64,000 nt of DNA from NCBI RefSeq assembly GCF_018294505.1, contig NC_057809.1, positions 418,985,485-419,049,484 of the forward strand, in the 5' to 3' direction. The notes beneath the pieces were generated by a model. The model was not told the origin of the DNA and ran no database searches. It worked only from the letters and a program-made list of their open reading frames with translations. Position 1 is the stretch's first letter, and each line of letters opens with the position of its first letter. This document shows, in pieces, positions 1-13,638 of the stretch. Position numbers and translations under genes: made by a program. Source of the stretch: Triticum aestivum (lineage: Eukaryota; Streptophyta; Magnoliopsida; Poales; Poaceae).

Positions 1-3000
1 CACGTGATGCCATTTAGTAGTAGGTATTCTATCCCTGGGTTTTGAACCCGAGATTCACCCTACTTGCTTCATGTTGATAGTTTTGCTCGTTCCTTTAGGT
101 TATTAGTAAACTTTGCATTAGTCCTCGATGTTCGTGGTATTCCTTTCTTCCAAATACTATGAACCGCTTATGGCAGATGTTCCTCGCTGATCGAAAGATC
201 ACAATCAGAGTGCTCTCGATGGGTTCTCGATTCTACATTGTGACTCTGCCAGTTCTACCTTTCTGCATGGGTTTTCCGGAAGAAATCGGTGGAATTCGTT
301 CGACATGCTAAACCATGCAACCACAACTCAGAAAATTATATGTTCCTTTGAGTTGTCCCTCTTTAGTTGTCTTCTGACCCTCGTCTATCAATTGATAGTC
401 AAGATTATGTGTGCATTCGTTCATCGATGCCTATTACTCTTGTGGTCCGTCAAGCCATTCTATCGCGGAATGACTAGGAGAAACAAACTCCAGTACCTCT
501 TCCATATCTAGGATTGGGTCAAAGCAATTGTGCTCCGCAGATCAAAATGCCAGCCCAGCTTTTGATTCTGTTCTACCCTGAAGTATTACCGTCTTTATGT
601 CAGGATTTTCATGAGAATTGCACCGGCTCTTGTGAATTCTTGATGTAGTGATACTTCTCGCCATTATTATTCATCCCTCGGTTCCGTGTTGTCGCAACCG
701 GGATGCCGACAAGTGAATCGTGATGTGTGAATTCAATACTCCTAGCAACCTTGTTGCTTGGTAGTTAATGGGAAATAATTTCATTCTTAGCGTGCTGGTT
801 TTGAATCATCATTCTAAGGTTGATCATGCTACCTAGTCCTTGTTCTCGGTGCACTCCTCGATCGATGAGTTAGGATTATTCAAATCTTCGCTCTATTGAT
901 CATATCGTCTTGCCTCAAAAAGCAAGATTGTTCTCGAGCTTAACAACATATCGGTGGTTCGTGATTTTCCGAAGATCTTCTCAGAAGTATTACCAAGTTG
1001 TCACCTGACCGCTATGTTGAGTTCGTGATCAAGTTGGTTTATTCCTGTAAACCACCCTTTCTCCAAGAATCCGTGTTGGATACCCTGAGCTAGTTGAGTA
1101 AGCTAAACAACAACTTGGAGAGTTGGAAGATAAAAGCTTGTCTGACTTAGTTCGTTCCAAAGGGATATTCTTGTGTAGTGTGTGTTGAAGAAAGATGATA
1201 TCTTCATCGATTGGTCCCTGTGGTCAGTTGCTGGACCTATTGTCTTATCAATCCTTTGATTTGAGTGTGGGCTATCGTCAAATCAAATCAGTACCAACGA
1301 TGCTCGTAATGTTGTCTTATTCGTGGTTGATCCCTCGAGCATACACCATTACATCTTTGGTCTGACCAATACTATCACCTTGTTCACATAGTTATGGAAT
1401 TCCATCTCCACGGGAAGCTGGATGAATTGTTGTTGAGCCCATTGACAACATCCTTATCTCCTCCATGATTTGTGAACATTAAGCTAGTGTTGGAAACTTT
1501 GAAAGCATTTCTTCATGCTAGCTCATGAAGTATTTGTTTGATGAAAGGAGTGACTTCCTCTTATACACGTGCATTTGGTGAAAGTTGCCGCCGTGAATTT
1601 GAGAAAGATTGTTTTGTTTCCTTTGGAATCATCCCAAATCAGTCATGCACACGTGCGAAGTATTCTGTAGTCTGGAGACTTGCAACCTTCATTCTATATG
1701 TGTCCCTAGCACACTAAGCCACTGATTGACTTGTTCAAGGAAAAGAAGTCTATGCTTGGGATCTAATCCATGGACTTGCGTAAAGACTTCGATATCCTCG
1801 ATGATGGTTCCCCACCTGAACTCGGTAGTGTTTAATTATAAGACTACTACATGGCCATGCTTGTCTGGGACAACGTGTTTCACATGTTTGTAGCAGAACC
1901 AGCTCATGTTTTGGAGCTTGCTATCGTAGTTCATTTCCTGAGAATCTCGCAACGTCATCTCGTCGATTTGTGTTGCAAACTTTCATTTTTCTTCCTAGAC
2001 TCGATGAGTCTGGAATATCCTGACACCAACCAGATCTGAGTCTCAGGCAAATATGATGGTTGGAATATTTCCCAAGAACTATAATATTGGTTCCTCGATA
2101 ACCGGTAAAGTGGATGTCGTGGCCAACACACCCAGCCGGAAGACTTATTATTGTAGTATCTTGTTTGAGGAAGTTGGCCACCTTCCCATAAGGATTTCGT
2201 AGGATTTACCTCTGTAACTGTTCCTTATGGATTCTATTGCTCCCGAAGTCCGACCTTTACTTGATGTTCTAGTTATCAAACCATATCTATGAATAGGTTA
2301 CACTAGCACGTCAAGGAGAACATTAGAAGCGGAGTGCTAAATGTCTCTCGGTCGATCATCCAGATTTTGTTTCCTTGGCCTCGCTAGGGTGAAACCTGAG
2401 TTGATGTTATCTTCCTTTGCATCTGCATCTTCCATCACCATTCATCATGGTAGTAAGTTGTGTTACCGGACCCTTGACACGGATGTTGGTAAAACCTTGA
2501 TGATTATGGAATTGCTCAAGTTCTTGAGAGCACGCACAAGCGCTACGTGTTATCATCGGCACTAACCGGGATTGCTTCTAGTCTCGTCGGTTATGCTATG
2601 ACCTATTCAAACAGTGAATTCACTCTCTATTGTTGGGTTCTTCCCTAGTTACCAGAATCATTCCCATCGTTTGCATTTTGTTCCCAGCTTGCACCGCCAA
2701 TGTGCCATTCTACCATGGGTCTCTTCCATTTCCGGTGATGAGCAAACTCATCCATTACGTTGTCTTCAACAAGGTAATCCACATCATCCAAGTCCGAGTA
2801 TGCCATTCTACCGACCCCCTCCAAACGATCGCTCGAGAATTGTCTTAGGCTGGTTTAAAGAGTTTCAATGATCTCTGAATCAAAAGTAATTCTTTTTGCC
2901 ACTTAAGGAAATATCTCTACGAGTCACCTTCCCTAAGGTGTATCGTTATGGTATTAAGGCAACTCAACTCCTCGCTACGTGGACAATCGTTCACACCTTC

Positions 3001-3350
3001 TTAGGTGTGGAATTGTTGTCTACCTAGTGAACCTTCGTCATCTGCCTCACTCCATTCTTATGGATGTGTGCTTCGTCCCTCAGCTCGAGAGATGTTGCTA
3101 TGTCTCATTCCGTGAGTAATCCTGAGTTGTTCGACCTCCGAGAAGAACGATTCTTTTAGGGTCTTTCCTTTCCTCTCGTTGTCATGTTAGTTGGAGTTCT
3201 CAGAGCAAGACTTCGAGAAAATGATGGTGAACAAATCAACGTTCAGTTGAAGTGCAACCTGGATCGTGAAGATTATACTAGTTGCGTTTACCTTTCACCT
3301 TACCCTACGCTTGAATCTCGAGACGAGATTCTTGTTTAGTGGGGGTGAGT
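1..3350 (+). pseudogene. Decayed gypsy pol region of element 1 (5' end outside window)
   Basis: No long ORF survives, but fragments of a Ty3/gypsy polyprotein can be read in broken frames. They include a VVRDFP segment near 954-972 (linker before reverse transcriptase), LDLSVGYRQIK near 1256-1290 (equivalent of [11 protein letters not shown] in the intact element at 46660-50115) and HVLELAIVVHFL near 1897-1935 (RNase H region). The order matches the intact pol. The region ends at about 3315-3350 with the same polyprotein end and purine-rich tract (GTGGGGGTGAGT) that precede the LTR. Many stops and frameshifts show that it is dead. The corresponding internal region of element 2 is similarly decayed, including a shared CAACCAGATCTGA segment. 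Family assignment is seen in the sequence; the exact element name is not known to me. Confidence 0.75.
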
Positions 3351-6300
3351 TGTCACATCCCTAGTTCTGACAATGCCTAGTGCATGCATTAGAGTGTTGC
3401 TTCATGTTTAAATTTCATTTAAACCTGAAATGGGGATTGACTAAACCCTAGCACCAAATGAATTCAACTAGGGTCAAAATAAAATCTTTTTCATTAAACC
3501 CAAAATGCCCTCTAAAAATGTTCAACATTTCTGGTTTGAGGTGAAAGCATCTTCCAAAAATGATTTATATTTTTGCAGGACATATTGGGCTCTGAATTAA
3601 ACCATATTGTATTTGACTTTGGGCATTTAAATACTATAAATAATTTAAATGTTCAAATAAATGTTGGAAAATTGTTAGGGGTCACTGAAATAATTCAGAA
3701 AACACCCATAACTGTTTCCAGGATTTTATAAAATGATTTGATATTTAAATCAAATCAAAAACAAATTGCAGAAAATAGAAAAGATAAAACAGAACAGAAT
3801 TATAAAAGAGAGAGAGAAACATTACCTGCAGCCACCTGGGCCACTTACCTGGCCCATCTCCCCCGGCCGGCCCAGCCCACCTCCTCCCCTTTGTCTTCTT
3901 CCTCCCCTCGCACCGAAGCAGCTCGGTGGCGAGCGCCGATGCCGCCTCGGCCACCTCCTGCCTCCCTGCTTGCCTCCGCTACTCCCTGGAGACGCCACGC
4001 GGCTCCCTCAGGCCTCTCTCAACTCCCTCCCGTGCTCATCCCCTTCTCCTGCTCTCCCTCTCGCTCCGCACCTCGGACCCGAACGGAGCCGTCGCCACCG
4101 ACGCCGTTCGCCGCGGCCACCATCCCCCTCTCGCCTCCCCGACGCCTCCCAGAGCTCCGCAGTGCCTCCCTCGACCTCCTCGACGTCTCACGCGACCAGA
4201 AGGGCCCCGAGCAACCGCCATCGTCATCATCCCCAAGCTTCGGCCCCGGCGCCGTTCTCCGTCGAATTCGGCCACTCCGGCGCGCCCCCGAGCTCGCTGA
4301 CCCTCCCTGCACGATCCCCGTGAGTCCCTGCTCCGTTTCCCCCTAACCCCAAGTTCGATTTCGAGCTCTAGCCGCCCCCTCTACCGGAGCCGAGACGCTC
4401 CGCCGCACGGACTCGTCGCCGGCGAAGCCCCGGTGACCAAATGGCCCCGCGCGTGCGTCCGTTGCACTCGCAACGACCCGTGGAGCAACGCTAGCGTGGC
4501 AGCTAGCTTGTTTGCAAGCCGCAGCACTAACCCCGCACCCACCCGAGCTCCGGCCGCCGCCTCGGGCTCCATTCCGGCGAACCCCGGCCACCCCCGCACC
4601 TCCCGTTGGCCCCCTAGATGCGCACGAGCACGGGCTACGCCCCGGTGGTCTCCGCGAGTCCAGCCGCCGCCTGTAGCTCAAGTCCGGCGAGCTCCCGCCG
4701 CAGTTTTGGTCGTCGCCGGCCGAACTCCGGCGAAGTCGACGTGTCACTTAATTAGCGCTAATGACCCCACTAACTAACCCCCCCCTCTCACTGACTACTG
4801 GGCCCACGCCCCTAACTAACACTAGTTTAAATTCTGTTTAATATTATCTAATCACTGTGGACCCACACGTCAGAATTGACCATGATGACGTGGATGTTGA
4901 CCTGACCCCACCTGTCAGCGAGCTAAACAGCCCTGGGTCACTGACCAGTGGACCCCACTGGTCAGGTTTGACCTGGAGGCGCCCTGTTGACCTGCTGACG
5001 TCATGATGATGTCAGGCTGACGCAATAAGTATTTTCTGGAATTTAAATAATCTTAAATGATTTAATAATTTCAAAAAATAGCTAAAACTTCAATAAATCA
5101 TAGAAAATTAACCGTAACTCCAAATTAAATAAATTATATATGAAAAATTATCAGAAAAATTCAAGGAATCCATCTGTACCATTTTCATGCATGTTAGAAC
5201 AACTTATAGCTGCTGTTTAGCACAAATCAATTAAAGGGCATTTAAATAATCACATATGGAGTTTGAATTTGAATCTTGTATTCAAACCAACTTCATTTAA
5301 TCTGTTGCTAGTTGCATTAGCTCAAAACACATTCATTTTGCCATGTCATGATCATGCATCATATTGTGCATTGCATTGATTGTGTTCCTTCTGTGTTGCC
5401 GGTATTTGTCCCCTCTCGATAGACGTGATACCGATGATGTGATCGTTGACACTGATGAAGACTCAATGTTATCTTCAGAAGTGCCAGGCAAGCAAAACCC
5501 CCTTGTTCATTCCGATACAATCCTACTCTCTCGCTCCTGCTCTCTTTTACTGCATTAGGACAACAACGATTCAACTGTTACTTGCTGCGGTAGCTGAACC
5601 CCTTTATCCTTTGCATGACCTGTCATTGCCACAGTAAATAGATGAAACCCACTAGCATGAGTAGGAGTTGTTTGAGCCCTGTTGTGCCTACTCATTCATG
5701 CTTGTTTGTCATGCCTGCTACTGCTTAGAGTTGAGTCAGGTCTGATTCATCGGGGATGAATCAGAGGCGTGTGAACATGTCCTACTGTGTGTGAGCTAAG
5801 TGTGTGAACACGATTTGGTAAAGGTAGCGGTGAGAGGCCATGTAGGAGTACATGGTGGGTTGTCTCATTGCAGCCGTCCTCAGGAACTGAGTTCTGTGTT
5901 TGTGATCCATGATCAGTTACTACCACACATTGGGCTCCGGGCGCTCCAAGCTCTCTCGACTTATTAATCAACATGATCTCTGTCCAGGAGTTGCAACTAG
6001 TTTCTGGTGTTTGTAGGTAGTGTTAGTAGTCTACCAAGTGGCACCCGGTACAGGTGGGCTTGGGACAGACTAGGCACAGTGGCCCGGTGTACCAAGTGGC
6101 ACCCGGTTGGTGGGCTTGGGAACCCTGCTCACATCGTTTGGGGCCGTGAGCGACACCCCGGCCGGATCTCCTTGCGGATGGAACCCGAATAGGCGATAAA
6201 CCTGGACGAGAGACTTGTTCGGTTAGTCAGGTCGTGGCCGACTCCCTCGCCCGGCTTCCGCTTGAAGGTTGCCGAGGTACATGACGTGTACAGGGCGGTA

Positions 6301-7557
6301 AGTGGCGAGAGCGTGTGTGAAGAAGTACACCCCTGCAGGGTTATCATTATCTATTCGAATAGCTGGATTCCTCGGATATGGAAACTTGGACCCCTTGTAC
6401 AGTTCATAGACAAGTGAAAGTGGATACTCTAAAATACGCAAGATAAGCGTGAGTGCTATGGATGGCGTTCTCGTAGGGAGACGGGAGCGGATCCATAGTG
6501 GTGTATTGATATGGTGAATATGTGGACTCGTGTGCGCCACCTCAAAAGAGTTACTTGCAGTCGTAGTTCAGGATAGCCACCGAGTCAAAGCTGGCTTGCT
6601 GCAGTCAAACTCCACCATCCCCTTTGTTGATAATGATGCATATGTAGATAGATCTGATGTAAGTCTTGCTGGGTACATTTGTACTCACGTTTGCCTATTT
6701 TATGTTTTTGCAGAGAGACTTCAGTCTCACTAGTAGTTCCGCTTGGACTTCGACGTTTAGCTTGATACCTCAGCTACGATCTTGTGCCCTCGGCAGGATC
6801 TGATAGATAGTCAGGCTTCTCAGCCTTTTTCATTTATAGATGTCTGTACTCAGACATGATAGTTTCCGCTTGTGCTTTGACTTGTATGCTCTGATTGTTG
6901 GGTCGTGAGACCCATGTTTGTAATATCTCGCTCCTCGGAGCCTATTGAATAAATACTTGAGTCGTAGAGTCATGTTGTGATGCCATGTTGTATTTGCACA
7001 TATCGAGCATATTGTGTGTATGTTATTGAAATGCTTGGTATGTGTGGGATCTGACTATCTAGTTGTTTATCTTTAGTAGCCTCTCTTACCGGGAAATGTC
7101 TCCTAGTGTTTCCACTGAGCCATGGTAGCTTGCTACTGCTCCGGAACACTTAGGCTGGCCGGCATGTGTCCTTCTTCGTTCCTGTGTCTGTCCCTTCGGG
7201 GAAATGTCACGCTTTGAGTACCGGAGTCCTGTTAGCCCGCTACAGCCCGGTTTACCGGAGTCCTGCTAGCCCAGTGCTACAGCCCGGACCCATTTGCTGA
7301 TGACCGACACGTTCGAAGCTGGGTCATGGATGCCTGTCCCTGTAAGTCTGTGCCACTTTGGGTTTACGACTAGTCATGTCAGCCCGGGCTCTTTATCATA
7401 TGGATGCTAGCGACACTATCATATACGTGAGCCAAAAGGCGCAAACGGTCCCGGGCAAAGGTAAGGCGACACCTGTGGGGATACCGTGCGTGAGGCCGCA
7501 AAGTGATATGAGGTGTTACCGGCTAGATCGATGTGACATCGAGTCAGGGTCCTGACA
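3351..7557 (+). repeat. 3' LTR of gypsy element 1 (4.2 kb)
   Basis: The LTR starts TGTCACATCCCTAG directly after the polypurine tract and ends GTCAGGGTCCTGACA, giving TG...CA termini. Its last ~600 bases are the reverse complement of the starts of the LTRs at 15401 and 42614, so the three elements are related. It contains a GC-rich central block (about 3840-4740), whose ORFs are compositional, and AT-rich flanks. Near the 3' end is a short tandem duplication built on GGAGTCCTG.TAGCCC (about 7220-7285), also present in the other two elements. The 5' LTR lies outside the window, so the target duplication cannot be confirmed; the expected 3' copy is GCGAG at 7558-7562. Confidence 0.8.
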
Positions 7558-9617
7558 GCGAGCGCCGTAGCCGAGCGCCGTTGCCGCCGCTTGCCGCCGC
7601 CGCCCCCGCGAGCCATCGTCCCGTCGCCCGCACCTCGCCTCGCCGGACCTCTCGCCGAAGGTAGCCGCCGGACTCCGCCGCCGGTTTTTTTTATAAAAAC
7701 CGTCTGGTGTTTTTATAAAAACCGTCTGGTTTTTTTAGAAACCCTAGATCCGTTTTTGGTTTCGCCGGTTTTTTTCGGTTCTTCTAGTTAGCGGACGTTC
7801 GTCCGAACGTTCATTTTAACGAACGGTTCTTCGCCCGTTAGATACAGCTAACGAACGCTCGTACATTAGTCTGTTCGTCAGTTTTCTTTGATCGGATTTA
7901 TTCCGCGATTTTTTCTGATCGCGATTTCTGATCCGATCTTAGTTTCTCTTTTTCTTTTCGCTCGTTAGTCGGAATCAGGCGATTCAAGCGCCTCGAGTTT
8001 CAACTCGAAGCCCTCTTTCTGTTTAACCAACTCAAACAAGATTTTTCTACTCTAAAATTTGACCTAGTTTCAAATTAGTAAACGAAGCTTCTTTCTTTCA
8101 CCGTTTGAGTTTCGTTGCTCCATTTGATTTGATTATTTTTGCGTACCGGAGTTCTTAATTTGAACTTTCTGGTCAACCTCTTTTATTTGAGTTTTGTTTG
8201 TGCACAGTTGCTTGTTACTTATGTATGGTATTGTTTGCTTGCAATAGAATTCCCGGAGTGCGAAGCGTGTTACTACGAGTCTCTAGGATTCGCGGATCGT
8301 CAGCAAGGCAAGTAACACTTTGATCATACCCCTTTATTAACCCAGTTTTTATGCATTAGTTCCAATCCTAAAACATTGCATGATTAGGATGTCATTAACT
8401 TGTGGGTTGGGAAGTAGTTGATGAGGTAGAACCTATTACCCTGTTATATTCAAACCCTTGGGAGTTACTTCTACGCTTGCTTATAATACTATGCTATGCT
8501 ATGCTCGTAGACATGGTTTGGGTTTGAGTGAAATCCATGACAGATGTGATCTTGTTAATTAATGGTTGAACTTAAGGTGGCAACTTAAATTAACATCTGG
8601 ATGGATTGAGGCACCTGGAGTACCCAGTGTTGCATGTATTTTTTTGGAAATCCCGGAGTACCCGTGTGATCTTCCTATGGACCACCACCCAGGCTCAAAG
8701 GGAACTGAGATGATTCATGCTAGAAACTTCCGTGTGCAGCCACAAGCTATTATGGGCTCTAGCATAGTTGAGTAAGTTACATGAAGCTCTTGAAGAGGCA
8801 GATCAGCAGGTAGTGGGATGTAGGTTTGGTATGGTTTGTCCGGAGTAGAGAGTTAATGTTTCTGAAAGACTGTGTCTCGGTCATCCATTTCTCAAACACC
8901 CTGTAGTGCGAGAAAACCAACGGAGGCGATCGAGTCTTGTGGGGAAAAGTGTGCAAACCTCTGCAGAGTCTACAATCTATTCATGGTTAGCCGTGTCCCC
9001 GGTCATGGACAATTCTTGAGTATCTAGTACTTGGGTTATCACATGTATCTCATCACTCTTAATTAATATTGTTGGGTTGTTAATCACTTTAATTGGGATT
9101 GAGTTGGAGGAACCTTCTCAATGATGTTTCAACTACCATGATAGTTAAATTAAAATCTATTCCTTTGTTGTAGGGAAAAATTGGCTTTTCGCAAAAACTA
9201 TAACCATAGAGATTTCCACCAGCCATATATGCATGTGGTGATAGCATTATTCTGTTCTTGCTCTACTGTGTTATCTTGCCAGCATATTCCATGTGCTGAC
9301 CCGTTTTCAGGATGCAACGTATTATGTTGCAGACTTTTCAGACGAGGAGTAAGGTTCGTTAGGTCGTTGCCGTGCAGCTCAGTTATGCCGTTGGAGTTGA
9401 TGGACTCACTTTATCTTCCAAACCTTCCGATGTTATCGTATTAGATGGCCTTAAGCCATATTATTGTAATAAGTTCTCTGTCTTGAGACATTTGATGTAA
9501 TAAGTGTGTGTTTGCTACTCTGTTATAAATCCTTCGAGTACTGTGTGTGTCAGCATTACCGATCCAGGGATGACACTGAAGCACAGAGACTTGACCATCT
9601 GAGGTCGGTTCGCTACA
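7558..9617 (+). repeat. Truncated LTR of a second gypsy-type family, host of element 1
   Basis: The segment has no coding capacity and ends GGTCGGTTCGCTACA, a typical LTR terminus. No primer-binding site follows, so it is the end of a 3' or solo LTR, and its beginning was displaced out of the window by element 1. A GC-rich head (7558-7680) is followed by two copies of a roughly 27-base T-rich unit containing AAAAACCGTCTGG (about 7686-7733) and a GTTCGT/ACGAAC-rich palindromic stretch (7790-7885). The sequence looks like a common Triticeae LTR, but I cannot name the family with certainty. Confidence 0.6.
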
Positions 9618-10530
9618 TGAATCCACCAGAGAAATAAAAATAATGAAGAATGATGAACTTGAAGCTCCGTTAGAATCTTCATGAGACTCACCAGATAAGA
9701 ATATTGATGGAAAAGAATGGAGAGACTTCACAATACTTGATCGAGAAATATGAGTCCTTGAAGAAAAAGGGTGGGAGGGCGGGAAAAACAACGGCAACTT
9801 GGGATGGGTGAAACAAACATCGTTGAGAAAATTAGAGTTGATCTTGCGGATGTTGAAAATGATTGGATCCACTTGACGAGAAACACGCCGGTTGAAAAGG
9901 ATTGACATGACAATCTCGATGAACAAGAAGGATTGGTATTCACATAGAAGTATGAGAACACCGCTTAGGAAAGGTATGGAATCAACATTTGACTTTCAAG
10001 CAACTCGAATACCACAACAGAAAAAACAAAACAAAGGATTGTCTTGCAGAACAAGCCAGAACAAACATATGATAGAGATTTCATCTGATGTTTTTGTGGT
10101 GGGGCCCACACGGGCTCGATCGTACAGCACCATCATGTATAAGGCAGTACACATGACATACGAAGCGTCCCCGAGTCAGCATAGCCAAGGACTCTTTAAG
10201 ACACAACGAGACCACTGTAAAACCAACCGTGGATAGGCGGACCACTAGACGTCAAACCCCAATTTCATATCATACATCTGTCGGAAAGATATCCTAGGAG
10301 CTACTTGAATTCCCACTTATAAACTCCCGAAACTTTCTGGTTATGCAATCAGGTGTTGGGGATACAGGGGAAGCATAATATCTCACCCAAACTAACAATT
10401 CCTACATCCAGTTGTATCCATCCTTCAACACATAACCAAGAAACCTTCGGAAATCGTTTACCTCAACCTTCGAAAAGCATCCGTTATACGAGTTATGGCA
10501 ATACTCCCGAACTCCCGCCCCAGTACTGGG
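9618..10530. other. Unclassified TE-like intergenic DNA
   Basis: No gene, RNA or LTR boundary is recognised here. The style of the sequence (short degenerate reading frames, no repeats) resembles the untranslated leader of a minus-strand gypsy element. It precedes the probable solo LTR that begins at 10531. No primer-binding site is recognisable at the junction. Confidence 0.4.
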
Positions 10531-13500
10531 TGGTGTCACGGGGACTCAGCAATCTCACACCCACGAGATCAAGACTATTTAAGCTTATGGGTAGGAAAGG
10601 GTAGTGAGGTGGAGCTGCAGCAAGCACTAGCATATATGGTGGGTAACATACGCAAATAAGAGAAAGAAGAGAAGCAATGCACGGTTGTGAACTAGAAGTG
10701 ATCAAGAAGTGATCCTGAAACTACTTACGTTCAAGCATAACACAAGAACCGTGTTCACTTCCTGGACTCCGCCGGAAAGAGACCATCACGGTTACACACG
10801 CGGTTGATGCCTTTTAATTAAATTAAGTGACAAGTTTTCTACAATCGGATATTAACAAATTCTCATCTGCCCATAACCGCGGGCACGACTTTCGAAAGTT
10901 CAAAACCTTGTAGGGGTGTCCCAACTTAGCCCATCACAAGCTCTCATGGTCAATGAAGGATATTCCTTCTCCCAGGAAGACCCGATCAGACAATGGTAAA
11001 ACAAGACCAGCAAAGCCACCTGAATGTGCCGACAGATCCCAATAAGAGCTGCACATATCTCGTTCTCAGAGCACACCGGATGAACAAGACGTCGGGTTGG
11101 CATAGACTCTGGTTGTCCAGGGGGCACCGAACATCGCTCAGGTCGGACCAACACTTAGAGAAGCACTGGCCCGGGGGGGTTAAAAATAAAGATGACCCTC
11201 GGGCTCGCGAAAACCCAAGGGAAGGTGATAGGTTGTTAGTGCAAATGTAAAACCAACGTTGGGCCTTGTTGGAGGATTTTTATTCAAGGCGAACTGTCAA
11301 GGGGTTCCCATTATAACCCAACCGCGTAAGGAACGCAAAATCAAGGAACATAACACCGGTATGACGGAAACTAGGGCGGCAAGAGTGGAACAAAACACCA
11401 GGCATAAGGCCGAGCCTTCCACCCTTTACCAAGTATATAGGTGCATAAAGTAAACAATATATGTAATAATGATATCCCAACAAAATCCATGTTCCAACAT
11501 GGAACAAACTCCAACTTCACCTGCAACTAGCAATGCTATAAGAGGGGCTGAGCAAAGCGGTAACATAGCCAAACAACGGTTTGCTAGGTAAGGTGGGTTA
11601 GAGGCTTGACATGGCAATATGGGAGGCATGTTATAGCAAGTGGTAGGTATCGCGGCATAGCAATAGAGCGAGCAACTAGCAAGCAAAGATAGAAGTGATT
11701 TCGAGGGTATGGTCATCTTGCCTGAGATCCCGCAAGGAAGAAGAACAAGTCCATGAAGAAGACAAACGGACGTAGTCGAACGAATCCTCACAACTCCGGA
11801 ATGAAACCGAAGCTATCAAGAGAAGCAACCCGGAAAGAAGCAAGCAACATAATAAACAACCATCACATAAACATGGCATGATGCACAATCAAGTATGATG
11901 CATGTCCGGTTTAATGCGGCATGGCATGGCAAAGTGCACAACCAACACTACAAGTTAAGTGGAGCTCAATATGCAACGAGTTGCATATCGACGGAACACC
12001 ACATCAATTATTTAGTTCTCTCCCGTTTAGGTACCCAACAATATTAAAGGTTGTTAAACATGGCAAGAGATGAAGCAAAAGTAAGCTACACAAACCAAGC
12101 AAATTAAATGGGACCGGAAACATCAAACAACAATTCCGGTAAATCCCAATGTGGATTAGCAATTTAATGCAACAACAATTTAAAACATTTTAAAAGTTAT
12201 TAACATGATGCGGATGCCATGTTCAAGTTTATGCAATTTTTTATGAAAATGTTGACAAGCATAATATGAAGCATTTGTCATTGTGGCGGAAACGAAAAGG
12301 GGTGCTACGGCAACGAATCCGAAAATGATGCCACGGCAACATATCGGTTCCGGTAGCTCATGGAGATACCGGTGCAAAGGAGAAGTGTGCGGATGCGTGC
12401 AAAAGATGGTGGGGCACTCCCGGATACCGGGTATCCCATGAGTCGATGGCATGGAAGCGAGAGACACTATGAACATGGTGCACACAAACGGGTGCATCTC
12501 ATACAACACATGCATTCGTTCTCGGATGGTCGTTTCAGGGTTATACCTCCAAAGCGTGCAAACGGGACGGTTCTCGTTCGGTGCAAAGTAGAGGAACTAG
12601 ATGTTCACGGGTCGTTGTGGGAAGTAGTCGTTCTCGTGGCGACGGTAGTCGTTCATGTTCTTAGTCTCACAAGTTTCCGTAGATGTTCGGGGGCATGGCG
12701 AGAAACTTGACATCCACGGAGTCTTCGAGGGTCGACGGTAGTGGTACTTGGAAAAAATGCTTGTCGACGGTAGTTGTTCTCGTATCGTCGTGGTACTTGG
12801 CGATTTTGGAGACGGCGGAAGACGAACTTGGCGGTCCTCGTTGATCTAGTACTTGGTGTTATTCCCTGTTCGGTAGTCATTTTAGGCATCGAGCATCAAG
12901 GTACTTGCCGGATCCGTGGTGCTCGCGGTCTTGGTCACACTGAAAGGCACTTGGCGAAACCATTCACAGAGGAAGCATCGGAGTGCTGCTAGCAATTGGT
13001 GGAACTCCATGGTTAAACCACACGGGTGTACAGAGGCAAAGCTTGTGGCGATGCGCCTATGCGGTTGCCAAAGGGAACGATGCCGGGTCGAGGCAGAAGA
13101 CAGGCGACACGGCTGCGGGCACCGGGAGGCATGGCTCCAACGGGCAGGGCCGGAGACGATGCAACTGTCAAGGAGGAGTTTGGCAGAGCAGCACCAAGGC
13201 AGCAGCGAAGCTCTAAGCTCGGGTCCATGGCGGCAGCTGCAGGCGGTGGTGGTTAGAGAGGAGGCGGGCGAGCAGGAGGCTCGCAGGGCCTTGGGTGCTC
13301 GAGGAGAGGCCGAGGGCAGCTGGAACCGACCAGAGACGACGCCCTACGGCGCGGGGACGAGGTGGCATTGGGGGCACTGCTGTGGACATCGATGGATAGG
13401 AGATGGGAAGCTCTGGCCAGCCGGCGCTCCAGCGGGCGAGGCGGCGGCACGAGGCAGGAGGCGGCTCGGTCTGCAGCTACTCGGATGCTCGGCATGGGCG

Positions 13501-13638
13501 GAGCCGGCACGAGGAAGAGGATCCTAGCATGGCTCCCGCTTGAGGTGGCCTTCTTGGAGGAGCTCGGCGGCGGAGGTCACAGGCCGGCGCGGCAGAGGAA
13601 TGGGAGGCTCGTGTGAACGGAGAACGACGGAGAGGCAT